Assembly: GCF_004025535.1 (NCBI RefSeq)
Contig: NZ_QJRG01000044.1
Coordinates: forward strand, 248,001-312,000
Direction of reading: 5' to 3'
From: Pseudomonas alkylphenolica
Lineage (GTDB): Bacteria; Pseudomonadota; Gammaproteobacteria; Pseudomonadales; Pseudomonadaceae
DNA length: 64,000 bases
Every line of letters begins with the position of its first letter. The first letter of the stretch is position 1. Positions 50,041 through 59,443 of the stretch are shown here, one piece after another. The notes below the pieces were generated by a model that was given only the letters and a program-made list of their open reading frames with translations, searched no databases and was not told where the DNA came from. The position numbers and the translations under genes were made by a program.

Positions 50041-51114
50041 ATGCGCGTATCAGGATTTCGCTGGCTCGGCTGCCTGCTGCTGTTGCCCCTGACCGGGTGG
50101 GCGACGGCTGATACCGGCAAGGAACTGGCAGCCAGGCAGGGGATCCCGTACCCGGCGGTCATTGCCCATCGGGGAGCGTCGTTTGACGCCCCGGAATCAA
50201 CAGCGCCCGCTTACCTGCTGGCCCGGGAGCTGGGCGCCGACTACCTGGAACTGGATTTGCAGCGCTCCAGCGACGGGGTGTTGGTGGCAGTGCATGATGA
50301 CAACCTGTTGCGCACCAGTGATGTGGGCCAGCGCTTTCCCGAGCGCAAGGACAGCCCGGTCAGTGCCTTTACCCTGGCCGAGCTCAAGTCACTGGATGCC
50401 GGCAGCTGGTTCAACACGGCCTATCCCGAGCGGGCGCGGGAGCGCTTCAAGGGCCTGCAGATCCTGACCCTCGACGAGGTCATGGACATTGCCGAAGGCC
50501 AAAAGGGCAAACGCCCCGGCTTGTACATAGAGACCAAGGTACCGAAGCTGTTCCCCGGTATCGAGGCTGACCTCAAAGCACGCCTGCAAGCGCGCGGCTG
50601 GCTCGATCATCCGGGACAGGTGGTGCTGCAGAGCTTTGATCGCGGCAGCCTGGCCCTGCTGCACAAGGCCATGCCCGAGGTGCCCAAGGTACTGTTGCTG
50701 TGGGTCGGCAAGGGCAGCATCGAGCCTGCGGCGGCGCAGAGCTTTGCCGAATCGGGCGAGACCGACAAGGCGGCGTTTTATGCGCGCCAGCAACCCAGGA
50801 GTCACGCCGAATTCGAGCGTTGGCTCGATTACGCCAAAGCGGCCGGAGCCATCGGCACCGGGCCGTCGGCTGCCCTGAGCGCCGGTGGGGCGCAAAGCTA
50901 TGCCGACCTGGTGCAGCCGCGGATGAACCGCATGACCCATGACAAGGGCTTGCTGGTGCATGTGTACACCGTCGATGAACCCGTGGACTTTGCCCAGGTC
51001 CTGGACGCCGGTGTCGATGGCATCTTCACCAACCGCAGCGGCCAGTTGTTGCGCTACCTGGGGCGTCCACCGCAGCGCAGCGAGGCACAGCTGCTTGAGG
51101 CCTACGACTACTGA
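50041..51114 (+). CDS. periplasmic glycerophosphodiester phosphodiesterase
   Basis: A 357-aa GlpQ-type enzyme that splits glycerophosphodiesters to glycerol-3-phosphate and an alcohol. Signal peptide 1-23; catalytic and metal residues His43-Arg44 (IAHRGASFDAPEST), Glu70/Asp72 (YLELDLQRSSDG) and His85 (AVHDDNLLR). AGGAGG lies before the ATG at 50041; the frame is open 168 bp further upstream without signal character. Confidence 0.92.
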   Translation: MRVSGFRWLGCLLLLPLTGWATADTGKELAARQGIPYPAVIAHRGASFDAPESTAPAYLLARELGADYLELDLQRSSDGVLVAVHDDNLLRTSDVGQRFPERKDSPVSAFTLAELKSLDAGSWFNTAYPERARERFKGLQILTLDEVMDIAEGQKGKRPGLYIETKVPKLFPGIEADLKARLQARGWLDHPGQVVLQSFDRGSLALLHKAMPEVPKVLLLWVGKGSIEPAAAQSFAESGETDKAAFYARQQPRSHAEFERWLDYAKAAGAIGTGPSAALSAGGAQSYADLVQPRMNRMTHDKGLLVHVYTVDEPVDFAQVLDAGVDGIFTNRSGQLLRYLGRPPQRSEAQLLEAYDY

Positions 51115-51185
51115 GGTGTTGGCCGCAAGCCGGTGGCTACCGTAGACTTCGCCTCTTTTCCGATGCACCGAGGAGCCAGGCCCCA

Positions 51186-51821
51186 ATGACCCTTTCGCTA
51201 TTGTTTGCCGTGATGGCTTCCGGATTTATCTATGGCATTACCCCGGGGCCCGGCGTGCTGGCGGTGCTGGGCATCGGCGCGACGCGCGGGCGTCGGGCGG
51301 GGGCGGGGTTTCTCTGTGGCCATCTGCTGGGTGATGTGCTCTGGTGCAGCACGGCGCTGGTCGCCATTGTCGGTGCCCGCCAGATCGGCAGTTCCGTGTT
51401 CGACATCCTCGGCCTGCTGAGTGGCCTGTACCTGTTCTGGCTGGGCTGGCGGGCTCTACGCAGCAAACCTGGCAATGGAAACGGCGACGGCGGCCCGGTG
51501 CGCAAGCCGTTCTGGCACGGCATCGTCTTCGGCCTGACCAACCCCAAGGCATACCCCGTGGCCGTGGCCACCTTCACCGCGTTGCTCTCCAGCCGCGCTG
51601 AGGCGCTGGACTGGTCGATGCTGCCTGCGCTGATTGCGCTGAGCTTTCTCGGTGGGCTGCTGGCCTACGTGATTCTGATCGGGGTAGTGGGCGCGCGTCA
51701 GGTGCGCACCCTGTATACCCGCTACGAGCTGTGGATCACCCGTGCCTGCGGGGTGATGTTCATCGGCTTCGCCGTCAACGCCCTGATGCATGCCTTGCCG
51801 GGGTTGATGCCGCGTTCCTGA
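51186..51821 (+). CDS. LysE/RhtB-family amino-acid exporter
   Basis: A 211-aa, six-helix exporter. GITPGPGVLAVLGIGATRGR near residue 20 is the LysE family signature, and FGLTNPKAYPVAVATFTALL is near 115. Likely exports an amino acid or related compound; substrate not readable. GAGGAGCC lies before the ATG. Converges with the SulP gene (14-bp gap). Confidence 0.88.
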   Translation: MTLSLLFAVMASGFIYGITPGPGVLAVLGIGATRGRRAGAGFLCGHLLGDVLWCSTALVAIVGARQIGSSVFDILGLLSGLYLFWLGWRALRSKPGNGNGDGGPVRKPFWHGIVFGLTNPKAYPVAVATFTALLSSRAEALDWSMLPALIALSFLGGLLAYVILIGVVGARQVRTLYTRYELWITRACGVMFIGFAVNALMHALPGLMPRS

Positions 51822-51835
51822 GCCGACCGATCGCG

Positions 51836-53560
51836 TTACGGCAGTTGCGGCGGAGCAGTTGGTGCTGCTGCCGTCTCCTTGCGCATGCGGTTACGCCACA
51901 AGCGGTACGCGCGGATGCCCGAGCGTACCGAACCGAAGAGCATGCCGTTCTCCATCTCCCGGGCGATCCCCGATCGCACCAGCATGCGCAAAAAGCGTCC
52001 GCGGGCCCGGGCAATACCGAAGTGGATGCCACGCGCGTTGAGGGTTTCACACACTTCGCGTAGCGCCGCAATGCCGCTGACATCAATGGACGTCACGGCT
52101 TCTGCGTCGAACAGCACCGCCCGTGGTTCAGGCTCGCGTTGCACCGCTTCTAGCAGGCGCATCTTGAAGTAGTCGGCATTGAAGAACAGGATCGCGTCGT
52201 CGAAGCGGTACACCACCAGGCCTTTGACCGTGCGCGCATCCTTGTGCCCCTCGATATCGACCTGGCCTTCAATCCCGGGTACCCAGCCCAGCACCGCGTC
52301 GGTGGGCTGGTAGATGCTGTAGAGCAAGCGCAGGATCGCCAGGGTCACGGCGATGATGATGCCCGGCAACACGCCAACACCCAGCACACCCACGGTGGTG
52401 AGCACGCACAGCCAGAACTCGAAACGGCTGAGCTTGTAGATCTTGCCCAGCGATTTCACATCGATCAGGCCCCAGCCGGCCATCAGCAGCACAGCGCCCA
52501 ACGCTGCCTGGGGAATCCAGGCCATGGGTGCGGTGAAGAACAACAGGATCAGGGCGATCACCAGGGCGGCGATGATCCCGACCAGCTGGCTTTTGCCGCC
52601 GACCATGTCGTTGACGGCGGTGCGTGAATCGGCGCCGCTGATGGCAAAGCCCTGGGATACACCGGCGGCAATGTTGGTAACCCCCAGGGCGAGAAACTCG
52701 TGGTTGGCGTTGATGGCATAACCGTGTCGGGCGGCAAAACTGCGGGCGGTGAGCATGGCACTGCAGAAGCTCACCGTGGCAATACCCAGGGCGTCTCGCA
52801 TCAGGCTCTTCATTTCTTCAAGGTTGGTTTTCGGCCAGGCCAGCTCCGGTATGCCCGAAGGTACCGGGCCGAGGACTGCCACGCCGAAGCGGTCCAGGCC
52901 AAAGACGCCGACCACGGCCGTGGCGATGATCACCGTGACCAGTGCCGCCGGCAGGCGCGGGTAACGGCGCGGCAGCCAGATGAGCAGGGCCAGGCCGGCA
53001 AGGCCGATGGTCAGGGTCAGCCAGTGGATTTCATTCAGGCGCTGCATCAGGTTGATCAGGCTGAGAATGAAACCGTTGCCTTCGATCTTGAAGCCGATCA
53101 CTTTGCCCAGTTGCCCGGCCAGCAAACTCAGGCCGATGCCGTTGAGGTAGCCGATGAGAATGGGCCGGGAGAAAAAGCTGGCAATGAAACCGGCGCGCGC
53201 CACCCCGGCCCCGATCAGCATCAGGCCGACCAGGATGGTGATGATCACCGACAGTTGCGCCAGCCGTGCCGGATCGCCCATTGCCAGCGGTGCAATGGCC
53301 CCGGCCACCATGGCGCAGGTGGCGGCGTCCGGGCCGACCATCAGTTGCCGTGAACTGCCGATCAGGGCGTAGACCATCATCGGCAAAATACATGCGTACA
53401 GCCCGTACTGCGGCGGCAGGCCGACAATCTGGGCATAGGCAATGGCAATCGGAATCTGGATGGCGGCCACCGACAACCCGGCCTGCAGGTCGGCATGAAA
53501 CCATTCGCGGCGGTAATGCAGCAGATTGGACAGGCCGGGTAGCCAGCGAGCGAGCAGCAT
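51836..53560 (-). CDS. SulP-family anion transporter with STAS domain
   Basis: A 574-aa inner-membrane protein: about twelve to fourteen helices to residue 430 (GLSVAAIQIPIAIAYAQIVG, GVTNIAAGVSQGFAISGADS) and a cytoplasmic STAS domain at about 445-540 (VVYRFDDAILFFNADYFKMR, FDAEAVTSIDVSGIAALREV). SulP proteins carry sulfate, bicarbonate or dicarboxylates. No carbonic anhydrase is adjacent, and the ats locus is 36 kb away, so the anion is left open. Confidence 0.9.
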   Translation of the reverse strand: MLLARWLPGLSNLLHYRREWFHADLQAGLSVAAIQIPIAIAYAQIVGLPPQYGLYACILPMMVYALIGSSRQLMVGPDAATCAMVAGAIAPLAMGDPARLAQLSVIITILVGLMLIGAGVARAGFIASFFSRPILIGYLNGIGLSLLAGQLGKVIGFKIEGNGFILSLINLMQRLNEIHWLTLTIGLAGLALLIWLPRRYPRLPAALVTVIIATAVVGVFGLDRFGVAVLGPVPSGIPELAWPKTNLEEMKSLMRDALGIATVSFCSAMLTARSFAARHGYAINANHEFLALGVTNIAAGVSQGFAISGADSRTAVNDMVGGKSQLVGIIAALVIALILLFFTAPMAWIPQAALGAVLLMAGWGLIDVKSLGKIYKLSRFEFWLCVLTTVGVLGVGVLPGIIIAVTLAILRLLYSIYQPTDAVLGWVPGIEGQVDIEGHKDARTVKGLVVYRFDDAILFFNADYFKMRLLEAVQREPEPRAVLFDAEAVTSIDVSGIAALREVCETLNARGIHFGIARARGRFLRMLVRSGIAREMENGMLFGSVRSGIRAYRLWRNRMRKETAAAPTAPPQLP

Positions 53561-53740
53561 GAATCGATCCTTTCGCGTAGTTCAGGGCGGACGCAGTTGT
53601 TTGAGCAAGGCTGCTCGCTCAGTGTTGCGGCCAAAGCACAGACCGGCAAGCGTACGCCCATAGGGCATCAGCATAGGCAGGCCGTGCGATGTTTTCACCG
53701 ACTCAAGTCAACGGCCGGATGGGCAAACTCCGTCCGGGTG

Positions 53741-54856
53741 CTACAAAGTGTCGAGGAACGCCCGTAGCGCCAGTAACTCCGAACGGTTCAAAGCCAGCGG
53801 CTTGAGGCGTTCCGAGGTGCGGGGGAACAGTGGGTCGTTTTCCTGACCGGGTTGCGGCTTGGGCCGTGGCATGCCGACGTTGTAGAAATTCAGTACGCCC
53901 ATCAGGTCTGGAATCAGGCCGTTGTGAATCCACGGCCCGGTGCGGCCAACCAGGCGCAGTGACGGTGTGCGAAAGCGTCCCGAATCCTCGCTCAGGCCGG
54001 TTTGCTCATAACGGCCGAGGTCCTGGTACTTGCGGCCGTAATAGGTCATGCCGGCGTTGTGGAACTGGCCATCGCTCATTGCTGGGCCGAAGTGGCAATT
54101 GAGACAGCGCGCCTTGGTGCGGTACAGGTGCAGGCCATGCAGTTGCTGGTCATTGAGCTGATCGTGCCGCCCCCGTAGAAAGCGCTCGAACGGAGTGTTT
54201 CGGGCTTTCTGTACCAGGGTGCGCTGGTAAGTGCCGAGCGCTGCGGCGATTTGCCCGGCGTCAAGCGGCCCCTGCGCAAACGCACTGGTGAACAGCGGCG
54301 GGTATTCCGCCAGGCCACGCAGGCGGGTGACCAGTTCCTCGCGGGTAAAGGCCATTTCCAGCGGGTCGACCACCGGCATCAGGGCCTGATCTTCCAGCGT
54401 CGCCGCGCGCCCGTCCCAGAACAGCGGTGTAACCAGGCCGCTGGTGACGATGCTCGGCGCATTGCGCCGTCCCGCCGCGCGGTTGTGGCCGAAGGACACC
54501 TTGCGGCCATCGGCGAATGCCAGGTCCGGCTCGTGACAGGAGGCACAGGCAATCTGCCCGGACCGCGACAAACGCGGGTCAAAGAACAGCTTTTCGCCGA
54601 GTCGGGCTTTCTCGCTGCTGAACGGGTTACTTGCGGGCGAGGGGGCCCGCTGCGGCAGCGGCGCCAGTTCCTGCCAGGCGATATCGGCATCCACCGCCGG
54701 TTTCGGCCATTGCTGGCTGGGGCCGCTATAGAGTTTTCGCAGGCAGGCGGCGTCGGCGTCGCTGAACGTGCCGGCGGCCAGCTGTTGCAGGCAGTCGTCG
54801 GCGTGGGCAGCGCTCAGCCAGAGCAGGCTGGCGATGAAGGCGGTTATCAGGCTTTT
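53741..54856 (-). CDS. di-haem cytochrome c peroxidase/MauG-family protein
   Basis: A 371-aa periplasmic protein: signal peptide 1-20, two c-type haem motifs CASCH (105-109) and CLNCH (252-256). RNAPSIVTSGLVTPLFWDGR and TPSLRLVGRTGPWIHNGLIP are the family loops around the haems. The family includes peroxidases and MauG/MbnH enzymes that oxidise protein side chains. It lies 38 bp after the TonB receptor gene on the same strand, so it belongs to that metal-uptake unit. An upstream TTG at 54898 is an alternative start. Confidence 0.9.
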   Translation of the reverse strand, partial: KSLITAFIASLLWLSAAHADDCLQQLAAGTFSDADAACLRKLYSGPSQQWPKPAVDADIAWQELAPLPQRAPSPASNPFSSEKARLGEKLFFDPRLSRSGQIACASCHEPDLAFADGRKVSFGHNRAAGRRNAPSIVTSGLVTPLFWDGRAATLEDQALMPVVDPLEMAFTREELVTRLRGLAEYPPLFTSAFAQGPLDAGQIAAALGTYQRTLVQKARNTPFERFLRGRHDQLNDQQLHGLHLYRTKARCLNCHFGPAMSDGQFHNAGMTYYGRKYQDLGRYEQTGLSEDSGRFRTPSLRLVGRTGPWIHNGLIPDLMGVLNFYNVGMPRPKPQPGQENDPLFPRTSERLKPLALNRSELLALRAFLDTL

Positions 54857-54894
54857 CATGGTTATTCTTCTGGTCGGCATCGGGTCAGGTCGGC

Positions 54895-57648
54895 TCAAAA
54901 GCGGTAGCCAACTTCCAGCCAGAACTGGCGCCCGGTCTCGTAGATGGCCGAATTGATGGCGGCGGTGGCCGAGGTATCGCCACTGGCAATCACGCGGTCG
55001 GTGACGTTGTACACATCGATGTTGACGAACGCGGCCTGCTCGCGGCCGGTGGGGATTTCCCAGGCCAGGCGCATGTCCCAGGTGAGTGCGTTGCCGTAGC
55101 TCTTGTCGAAGTACTCGGTGTAGCCGTCCACCTTGCCGACCCGGGTCTTGAGCGTGTCGATACCGGCGCGGTAACGGAAGAAGTTGGTCCAGCCCAGGTT
55201 CCAGGCAGGAATCTCGGTAGTGGTGGTGAGTCGATAGGTCCAGTCGTGGTTGTAGTTGCTCGGCGGCAGCTCACTGATGTGCATGATCTGGCCGTTGTAG
55301 CGCACGTAGTCGTCGTCTTCGAACGCTTCGCTGTAGTCGGTGTGGGTGGTGTTGAAGTGGGTCCAGTCGGCGGCCAGCTGGCCGGAGTTGCGGGTACCCC
55401 AGACGTCGTAGCTGAGCAGCGGTGTGAGGGTGAGCGTCACCACTTCGGTGTTGGATTTGCCGTCGTTGGTGTACACGTCATAGCTGCTGGTCAGGCTCGG
55501 GTCACCGCTGTTGTCGACGACTTTCTGCATGACCTGGTCGCGGCCCTCGCGACGTACCCACTTCAGCGCAACCTCCAGGTCGCGCACCTGTTGGGTGATA
55601 CCCAGGGTCCACTCGTCGTCGTAGGGAATGTCTAGCTTGTTGAACTGGGCATCGTTGGCGAACGAAGTCTTGGTCCAGGCACCGCCAGCGGCGGTGCGGG
55701 CGTAGCGGGTCTGCAGGCTGTTGACGCCTTCACGCAGTGCCCAGTACGCGGAGTTGCGGCCGTAGTAGCGGTTGCGCCCGGCACTGAAACGCGTGCTCTG
55801 GTCGCCGAATACATCCCACTCCAGCGCCAGGCGGGGCGCGACGGTGGTCTGCTGCATGTAGTCGTCGGAGTCGATGCGCACGCCCGGGCGCAGCGTGACA
55901 CGGCCGATCTCGATCTCGTCCTGGACGTACAGGGCGGTGCTGTTGACGTTGAAGTCGAAGTCGCCGGCGGCGTAGCGGGTGAGCTGGCGAACATACTGAC
56001 GGGCGTCGCTGTCGCAGTAACGGTCACCACCAAGGCTGCTGGCGCTGGCGCAGCTGGCGGTGCCAGTGAGTGCGCCATACACGTTGACGTCACTGGCGGT
56101 CAGGCGTTCATAGCTGAACGCCTGATGCTTGAGCTCCATGCCGGTGGTCAGGCTGTGGCGGCTACCGTAGAAGTCCATGGCGTCCCAGGCCGCTTCAAGC
56201 TTGTACTCATAGCTGTCCTGGGTCTGGTCGATGTCACCGTAGCCACCTTCTTGCGGGGTGGAAACCCCCCAGTTTTTCACGTCATTCTTCACCCAGTTGT
56301 TCCAGTCGTCGGCGTCACTGTCGCGCGAGTTTTCCATCCGGCTCCAGGCAAACTGCTGGGTGATCTTGGCGTTGTCGGCCTGATAGTCGGCTTTGAAGCT
56401 GAGCAGGGTGCCGCCCGACTTGATGGTGTAGCCGGTGTCCAGCGCGTTGTCGCGAAAGTAGGTGGCCTCTTCGGGCGTAGAGGTGAAGCTGCTTTCCAGG
56501 TCGAGGCGCTCGCTTGCCTTGTACACTGCCTTGAGGAACACACTCTGGGATTTGCGTTCCTGGTCTTCCTGCTGGGCGGTATAGCCGGCCTTGCCGTCGT
56601 TGTTGCTGCTGAACACATTGACCGGGATGGTCGAGGTTTTCTGTGTGATGTTGGCAAGCAGGCCGAGGTTTTCGGTCAGGTGGCCTTCGAGTGTGGCGCG
56701 TACGAAGTGCTTCACGAAATCGGGCTGGTAGGCATAGCTGCTGCCCGAGCTTGCCGCGTCGAACTTGGCTTGCTCGTCTTCGTCAACGTGGTAGCGGGTC
56801 CAGGATGAACGGGTGGTCTGATAGGAAACCTTACCGTGCAGGTCCTTGGTCGGCTGGCGCGTTTCGGCAGCCACCACGCCACCGTTGAAGCCGCCGTACC
56901 TGGCGCTGATGTTGCTGTCGTAAACCTTGATGTCTTCGAGCAGTTCGGTGTCCAGCGCCAGCCCCTGGCTACGTCCGGGGACCGAATTCACCAGGTTGTG
57001 CTGGCTGTCGCCGGGGTTGATGTCGTTGTTCATGCTCATGCCGTCTACCAGAAAGGCGTTCTGGTAGTACTTGGCGCCGTTGATGCTGATGTTGGCCGGG
57101 GCGATTTCCCCCGGGCTTTTGCTGCTCAACTGGTTGTTGTCGAACTGCACGTTGGGGTGGATCTTGAGCAGGCTGGTGATGTCGCCGTTGCCGCCGGGCA
57201 GGGCGTCGATGGTCTTGCGGTCGAGGGTGGTTTCGCCCTGGTGCGGCGATGTGCGGGTGCTGACGACGGTGTTGGCCAGGTTCAGTGCGCTCTGCGTCAG
57301 GGGCGTCAACACCAGCGCCGATGGCCCGCTGTAGCGCCAGCCGAGGCCGCTGCCATCGAGCAGGCGCTGCAGCGCTTCTTCGCTGCTCATGGTGCCCTGG
57401 ATACCGGCGCTCAGGCGCTCATCCAGCAAGCGGCTGTCGACGCTGACCTGTAATCCGGACTGGCTGCCGAAGCTGAGCAGGGCGCTGGCCAGCGGCTGTC
57501 GCGGGATATCGAAATGGCGTCGGCTCTCGCGGGTGTCGGGGCTGGGCTCGGCGGTTGCCGGCTCAGCGCCGGACGGCAGGGCAATGAGCGCGAGCATCAG
57601 CCCGGTAGCACCCAGCAGGTAGCGAGGTGCGAGAGCGGTTGTGGACAT
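54895..57648 (-). CDS. large TonB-dependent receptor with STN domain (second module)
   Basis: A 917-aa outer-membrane receptor. Signal peptide to about residue 30, STN domain (DIPRQPLASALLSFGSQSGL), plug with DALPGGNGDITSLLKIHPNV and GEIAPANISINGAKYYQNAF, long barrel ending in VGYRF. The plug lacks the usual ferric-siderophore TonB plug wording and is long, so the cargo may be an unusual metallophore. It lies downstream of fecR by 119 bp, with a Fur-box-like site between, and upstream of the di-haem protein. Start at 57648 with GGGGGAAC upstream. Confidence 0.88.
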   Translation of the reverse strand: MSTTALAPRYLLGATGLMLALIALPSGAEPATAEPSPDTRESRRHFDIPRQPLASALLSFGSQSGLQVSVDSRLLDERLSAGIQGTMSSEEALQRLLDGSGLGWRYSGPSALVLTPLTQSALNLANTVVSTRTSPHQGETTLDRKTIDALPGGNGDITSLLKIHPNVQFDNNQLSSKSPGEIAPANISINGAKYYQNAFLVDGMSMNNDINPGDSQHNLVNSVPGRSQGLALDTELLEDIKVYDSNISARYGGFNGGVVAAETRQPTKDLHGKVSYQTTRSSWTRYHVDEDEQAKFDAASSGSSYAYQPDFVKHFVRATLEGHLTENLGLLANITQKTSTIPVNVFSSNNDGKAGYTAQQEDQERKSQSVFLKAVYKASERLDLESSFTSTPEEATYFRDNALDTGYTIKSGGTLLSFKADYQADNAKITQQFAWSRMENSRDSDADDWNNWVKNDVKNWGVSTPQEGGYGDIDQTQDSYEYKLEAAWDAMDFYGSRHSLTTGMELKHQAFSYERLTASDVNVYGALTGTASCASASSLGGDRYCDSDARQYVRQLTRYAAGDFDFNVNSTALYVQDEIEIGRVTLRPGVRIDSDDYMQQTTVAPRLALEWDVFGDQSTRFSAGRNRYYGRNSAYWALREGVNSLQTRYARTAAGGAWTKTSFANDAQFNKLDIPYDDEWTLGITQQVRDLEVALKWVRREGRDQVMQKVVDNSGDPSLTSSYDVYTNDGKSNTEVVTLTLTPLLSYDVWGTRNSGQLAADWTHFNTTHTDYSEAFEDDDYVRYNGQIMHISELPPSNYNHDWTYRLTTTTEIPAWNLGWTNFFRYRAGIDTLKTRVGKVDGYTEYFDKSYGNALTWDMRLAWEIPTGREQAAFVNIDVYNVTDRVIASGDTSATAAINSAIYETGRQFWLEVGYRF

Positions 57649-57679
57649 CCGGATGTTCCCCCAAGAGCGCAACGGCGCA

Positions 57680-57701
57680 AGTAATGAGAATCGATATCGA
57701 T
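57680..57701. promoter_or_regulatory. Fur-box-like site and ATCGATATCGAT palindrome before the receptor
   Basis: On the minus strand GATATCGATTCTCATTACT (57680-57698) matches 13 of 19 Fur-consensus positions. It overlaps a perfect 12-bp palindrome at 57690-57701. It lies 32 bp before the receptor start, where the receptor promoter should be. Confidence 0.5.
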
Positions 57702-57767
57702 CCTATTGGCGGGGGAAAGACGAACGGGCGAAGTGAATTTCCAGAAAATAATGCTAAAGCGTGAAAA

Positions 57768-58838
57768 TCAGTGGCGGTCGATCACCAGCAGCAAGGGTGA
57801 CCAACTGCTGACCTGCCCGCCCAGCGGCGCCAGTGCGGCCTGCAACGCCAACTTGGGGGAGCGCAGATCAAGGGCAGCGGTAATGCGTCGTTCGGCCAGG
57901 GCGTTGTCCTGGAGCAGGATCAACCCCGGTTGATAGCGACGCAGTTCATCGACGACTTCACTCAGTGGTCGGTCATTGACCAGCAGGCGCCAATTGCGCC
58001 AGGCCGCGATCTGATCGCGGGGGACTCGGTCGAGCAGCGGAGCACCGTGCTCGGGAAGGCGCAGGCGGTCACCGGCCGCGAGTCGTGCCAGCGGTACGCC
58101 GGCAGCGCCGTTGCTGACCTGCACGCTGCCATGATCGACCGCCACGGCAACCTGGTGCAGTGCCAGGCTGACGTCGAAGGCGGTACCGGTAACCGTCACC
58201 TCAACCTCGCCCGCTCGTACCTGGAACGGGCGCTGGCTGTCGGGCGTGACCTGGAAGAATGCCTGCCCGCGACGCAGCGTGACCTGACGCCCGCCGTTGC
58301 TGAAATGCACGTCGATGGCACTGTCGCTGTCCAGTTCGACGCGGCTGCCGTCTTCGAGCACAAGGCTGCGGTGCTCGCCGACCGCCGTGGCTTCGTCGGA
58401 ACTCAGCCCCTGCCAGGTTGGCAAAGCCAGTAACGTGATGCTGGCCGCCAGGGCACCGGCGACCAATGCCCGGCGCCAGCGGTTAATGCGTCTGGGCGGG
58501 GCTATGGGGGGCGGTTCCGGACACTGAGCAGGTCGCGCAAATGAGAGATCGCCACTGAGCAGCCAGACGCGTTCTGCCTTGCGATAGGCGCGCGCATGCT
58601 CAGGTGAGCTGCCCAGCCAATTCGCCAGTGCCTGCTGCAGCGCTTCATCGGTGGGCGCTGCGCGGGTTTTCAACAGCCAGTCCAGGGCCTCTGCCCAGAT
58701 CGGGTCGTCACGCAAGGAGGGGCGCGGAGTTTCGGTGGCGCGTTCGTCTGGCAACTGGGGTGCCTCCATGGCGTGAGGCACCCCATTATTCCTCAGTCGG
58801 GTAGCGGGCGGAAGGTTCGGAATGCGGGCGTCAGTCAT
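57768..58838 (-). CDS. FecR-family anti-sigma factor/regulator (second module)
   Basis: A 356-aa FecR protein: DUF4880 N-terminal part (AEALDWLLKTRAAPTDEALQ, WLGSSPEHARAYRKAERVWL), one helix (ALVAGALAASITLLALP, about 125-142), periplasmic FecR domain (RSLVLEDGSRVELDSDSAID, VTVTGTAFDVSLALHQ) and an STN-like C-terminus. The ATG at 58838 overlaps the sigma stop by 8 bp, indicating coupled translation. An ATG 18 bp upstream is possible. Confidence 0.92.
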   Translation of the reverse strand: MTDARIPNLPPATRLRNNGVPHAMEAPQLPDERATETPRPSLRDDPIWAEALDWLLKTRAAPTDEALQQALANWLGSSPEHARAYRKAERVWLLSGDLSFARPAQCPEPPPIAPPRRINRWRRALVAGALAASITLLALPTWQGLSSDEATAVGEHRSLVLEDGSRVELDSDSAIDVHFSNGGRQVTLRRGQAFFQVTPDSQRPFQVRAGEVEVTVTGTAFDVSLALHQVAVAVDHGSVQVSNGAAGVPLARLAAGDRLRLPEHGAPLLDRVPRDQIAAWRNWRLLVNDRPLSEVVDELRRYQPGLILLQDNALAERRITAALDLRSPKLALQAALAPLGGQVSSWSPLLLVIDRH

Positions 58839-59337
58839 CGTCGAGCTGCTCCGCACAGTAAGTCAGCGCGTCACGCACCAGTTGATGGGCGAGGCTGACG
58901 GAAATGCCCAGCTGTACGGCGATCTGCTGAAAGGTCTGCCCCTCCAGGCGATGCAGGCGAAAAGCCTCACGCGTACGCGCCGGCAGACGTGCGAGGGCCT
59001 CCTGCAGAACACGCAGTTCATCGACGTAGAGCGCTTCGTGCTCAGGGGACGGCTGCGGCGAGGCAAGCTCGTCAAGGTACTCGGCGGCGTCCGGTACACG
59101 GTTTTCCAGGGTGCTGCGGCGGCTGACATCCAGCGACAGGTTGCGCACGATGCGGTAGAGGTAACCGGCCGGCTGGGCGATGGCTTTTTCTTCTTCCAGC
59201 GTGCGGCTGAAGCGGAGCCAGGCTTCCTGCACCACGTCCTCGGCCTGCGCACGGCAGCCAACGATAGGTGTCGAGTAGTCCACCAGCGCAGTGCGATGGG
59301 ACATGTAGAAATCGAGCTGGTCGCTGGGGCTGGACAC
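58831..59337 (-). CDS. iron-starvation ECF sigma factor (FecI type, second module)
   Basis: A 168-aa ECF sigma factor: region 2 with IVGCRAQAEDVVQEAWLRFS and region 4 HTH with QTFQQIAVQLGISVSLAHQL. The start is taken at the GTG 59337; an internal ATG at 59304 would cut part of region 2. A Fur-box-like site lies 38-56 bp upstream. It should serve the receptor and di-haem genes at 53741-57648. Confidence 0.9.
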   Translation of the reverse strand: MSSPSDQLDFYMSHRTALVDYSTPIVGCRAQAEDVVQEAWLRFSRTLEEEKAIAQPAGYLYRIVRNLSLDVSRRSTLENRVPDAAEYLDELASPQPSPEHEALYVDELRVLQEALARLPARTREAFRLHRLEGQTFQQIAVQLGISVSLAHQLVRDALTYCAEQLDDD

Positions 59338-59374
59338 GACGACGAATACCGGGATATCAATCGGCGAATTATAT

Positions 59375-59393
59375 GCAACTGAGAATTGTTATC
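59375..59393 (-). promoter_or_regulatory. Fur-box-like site before the second ECF sigma gene
   Basis: The minus strand GATAACAATTCTCAGTTGC matches 12 of 19 positions of the Fur consensus, 38 bp before the sigma start. Same arrangement as for the first module. Confidence 0.5.
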
Positions 59394-59419
59394 AAGCTCG
59401 ATTGTAAGCAGTGCGGCTT

Positions 59420-59437
59420 ACCCGGCCTGAGCCGGGT
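59420..59437 (-). terminator. hairpin after the LysR gene
   Basis: ACCCGGC, loop CTGA, GCCGGGT: a perfect 7-bp stem 7 bp after the LysR stop (59444). No U run follows on the minus strand, so it is a weak or Rho-assisted terminator. Confidence 0.45.
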
Positions 59438-59443
59438 GGCAGA

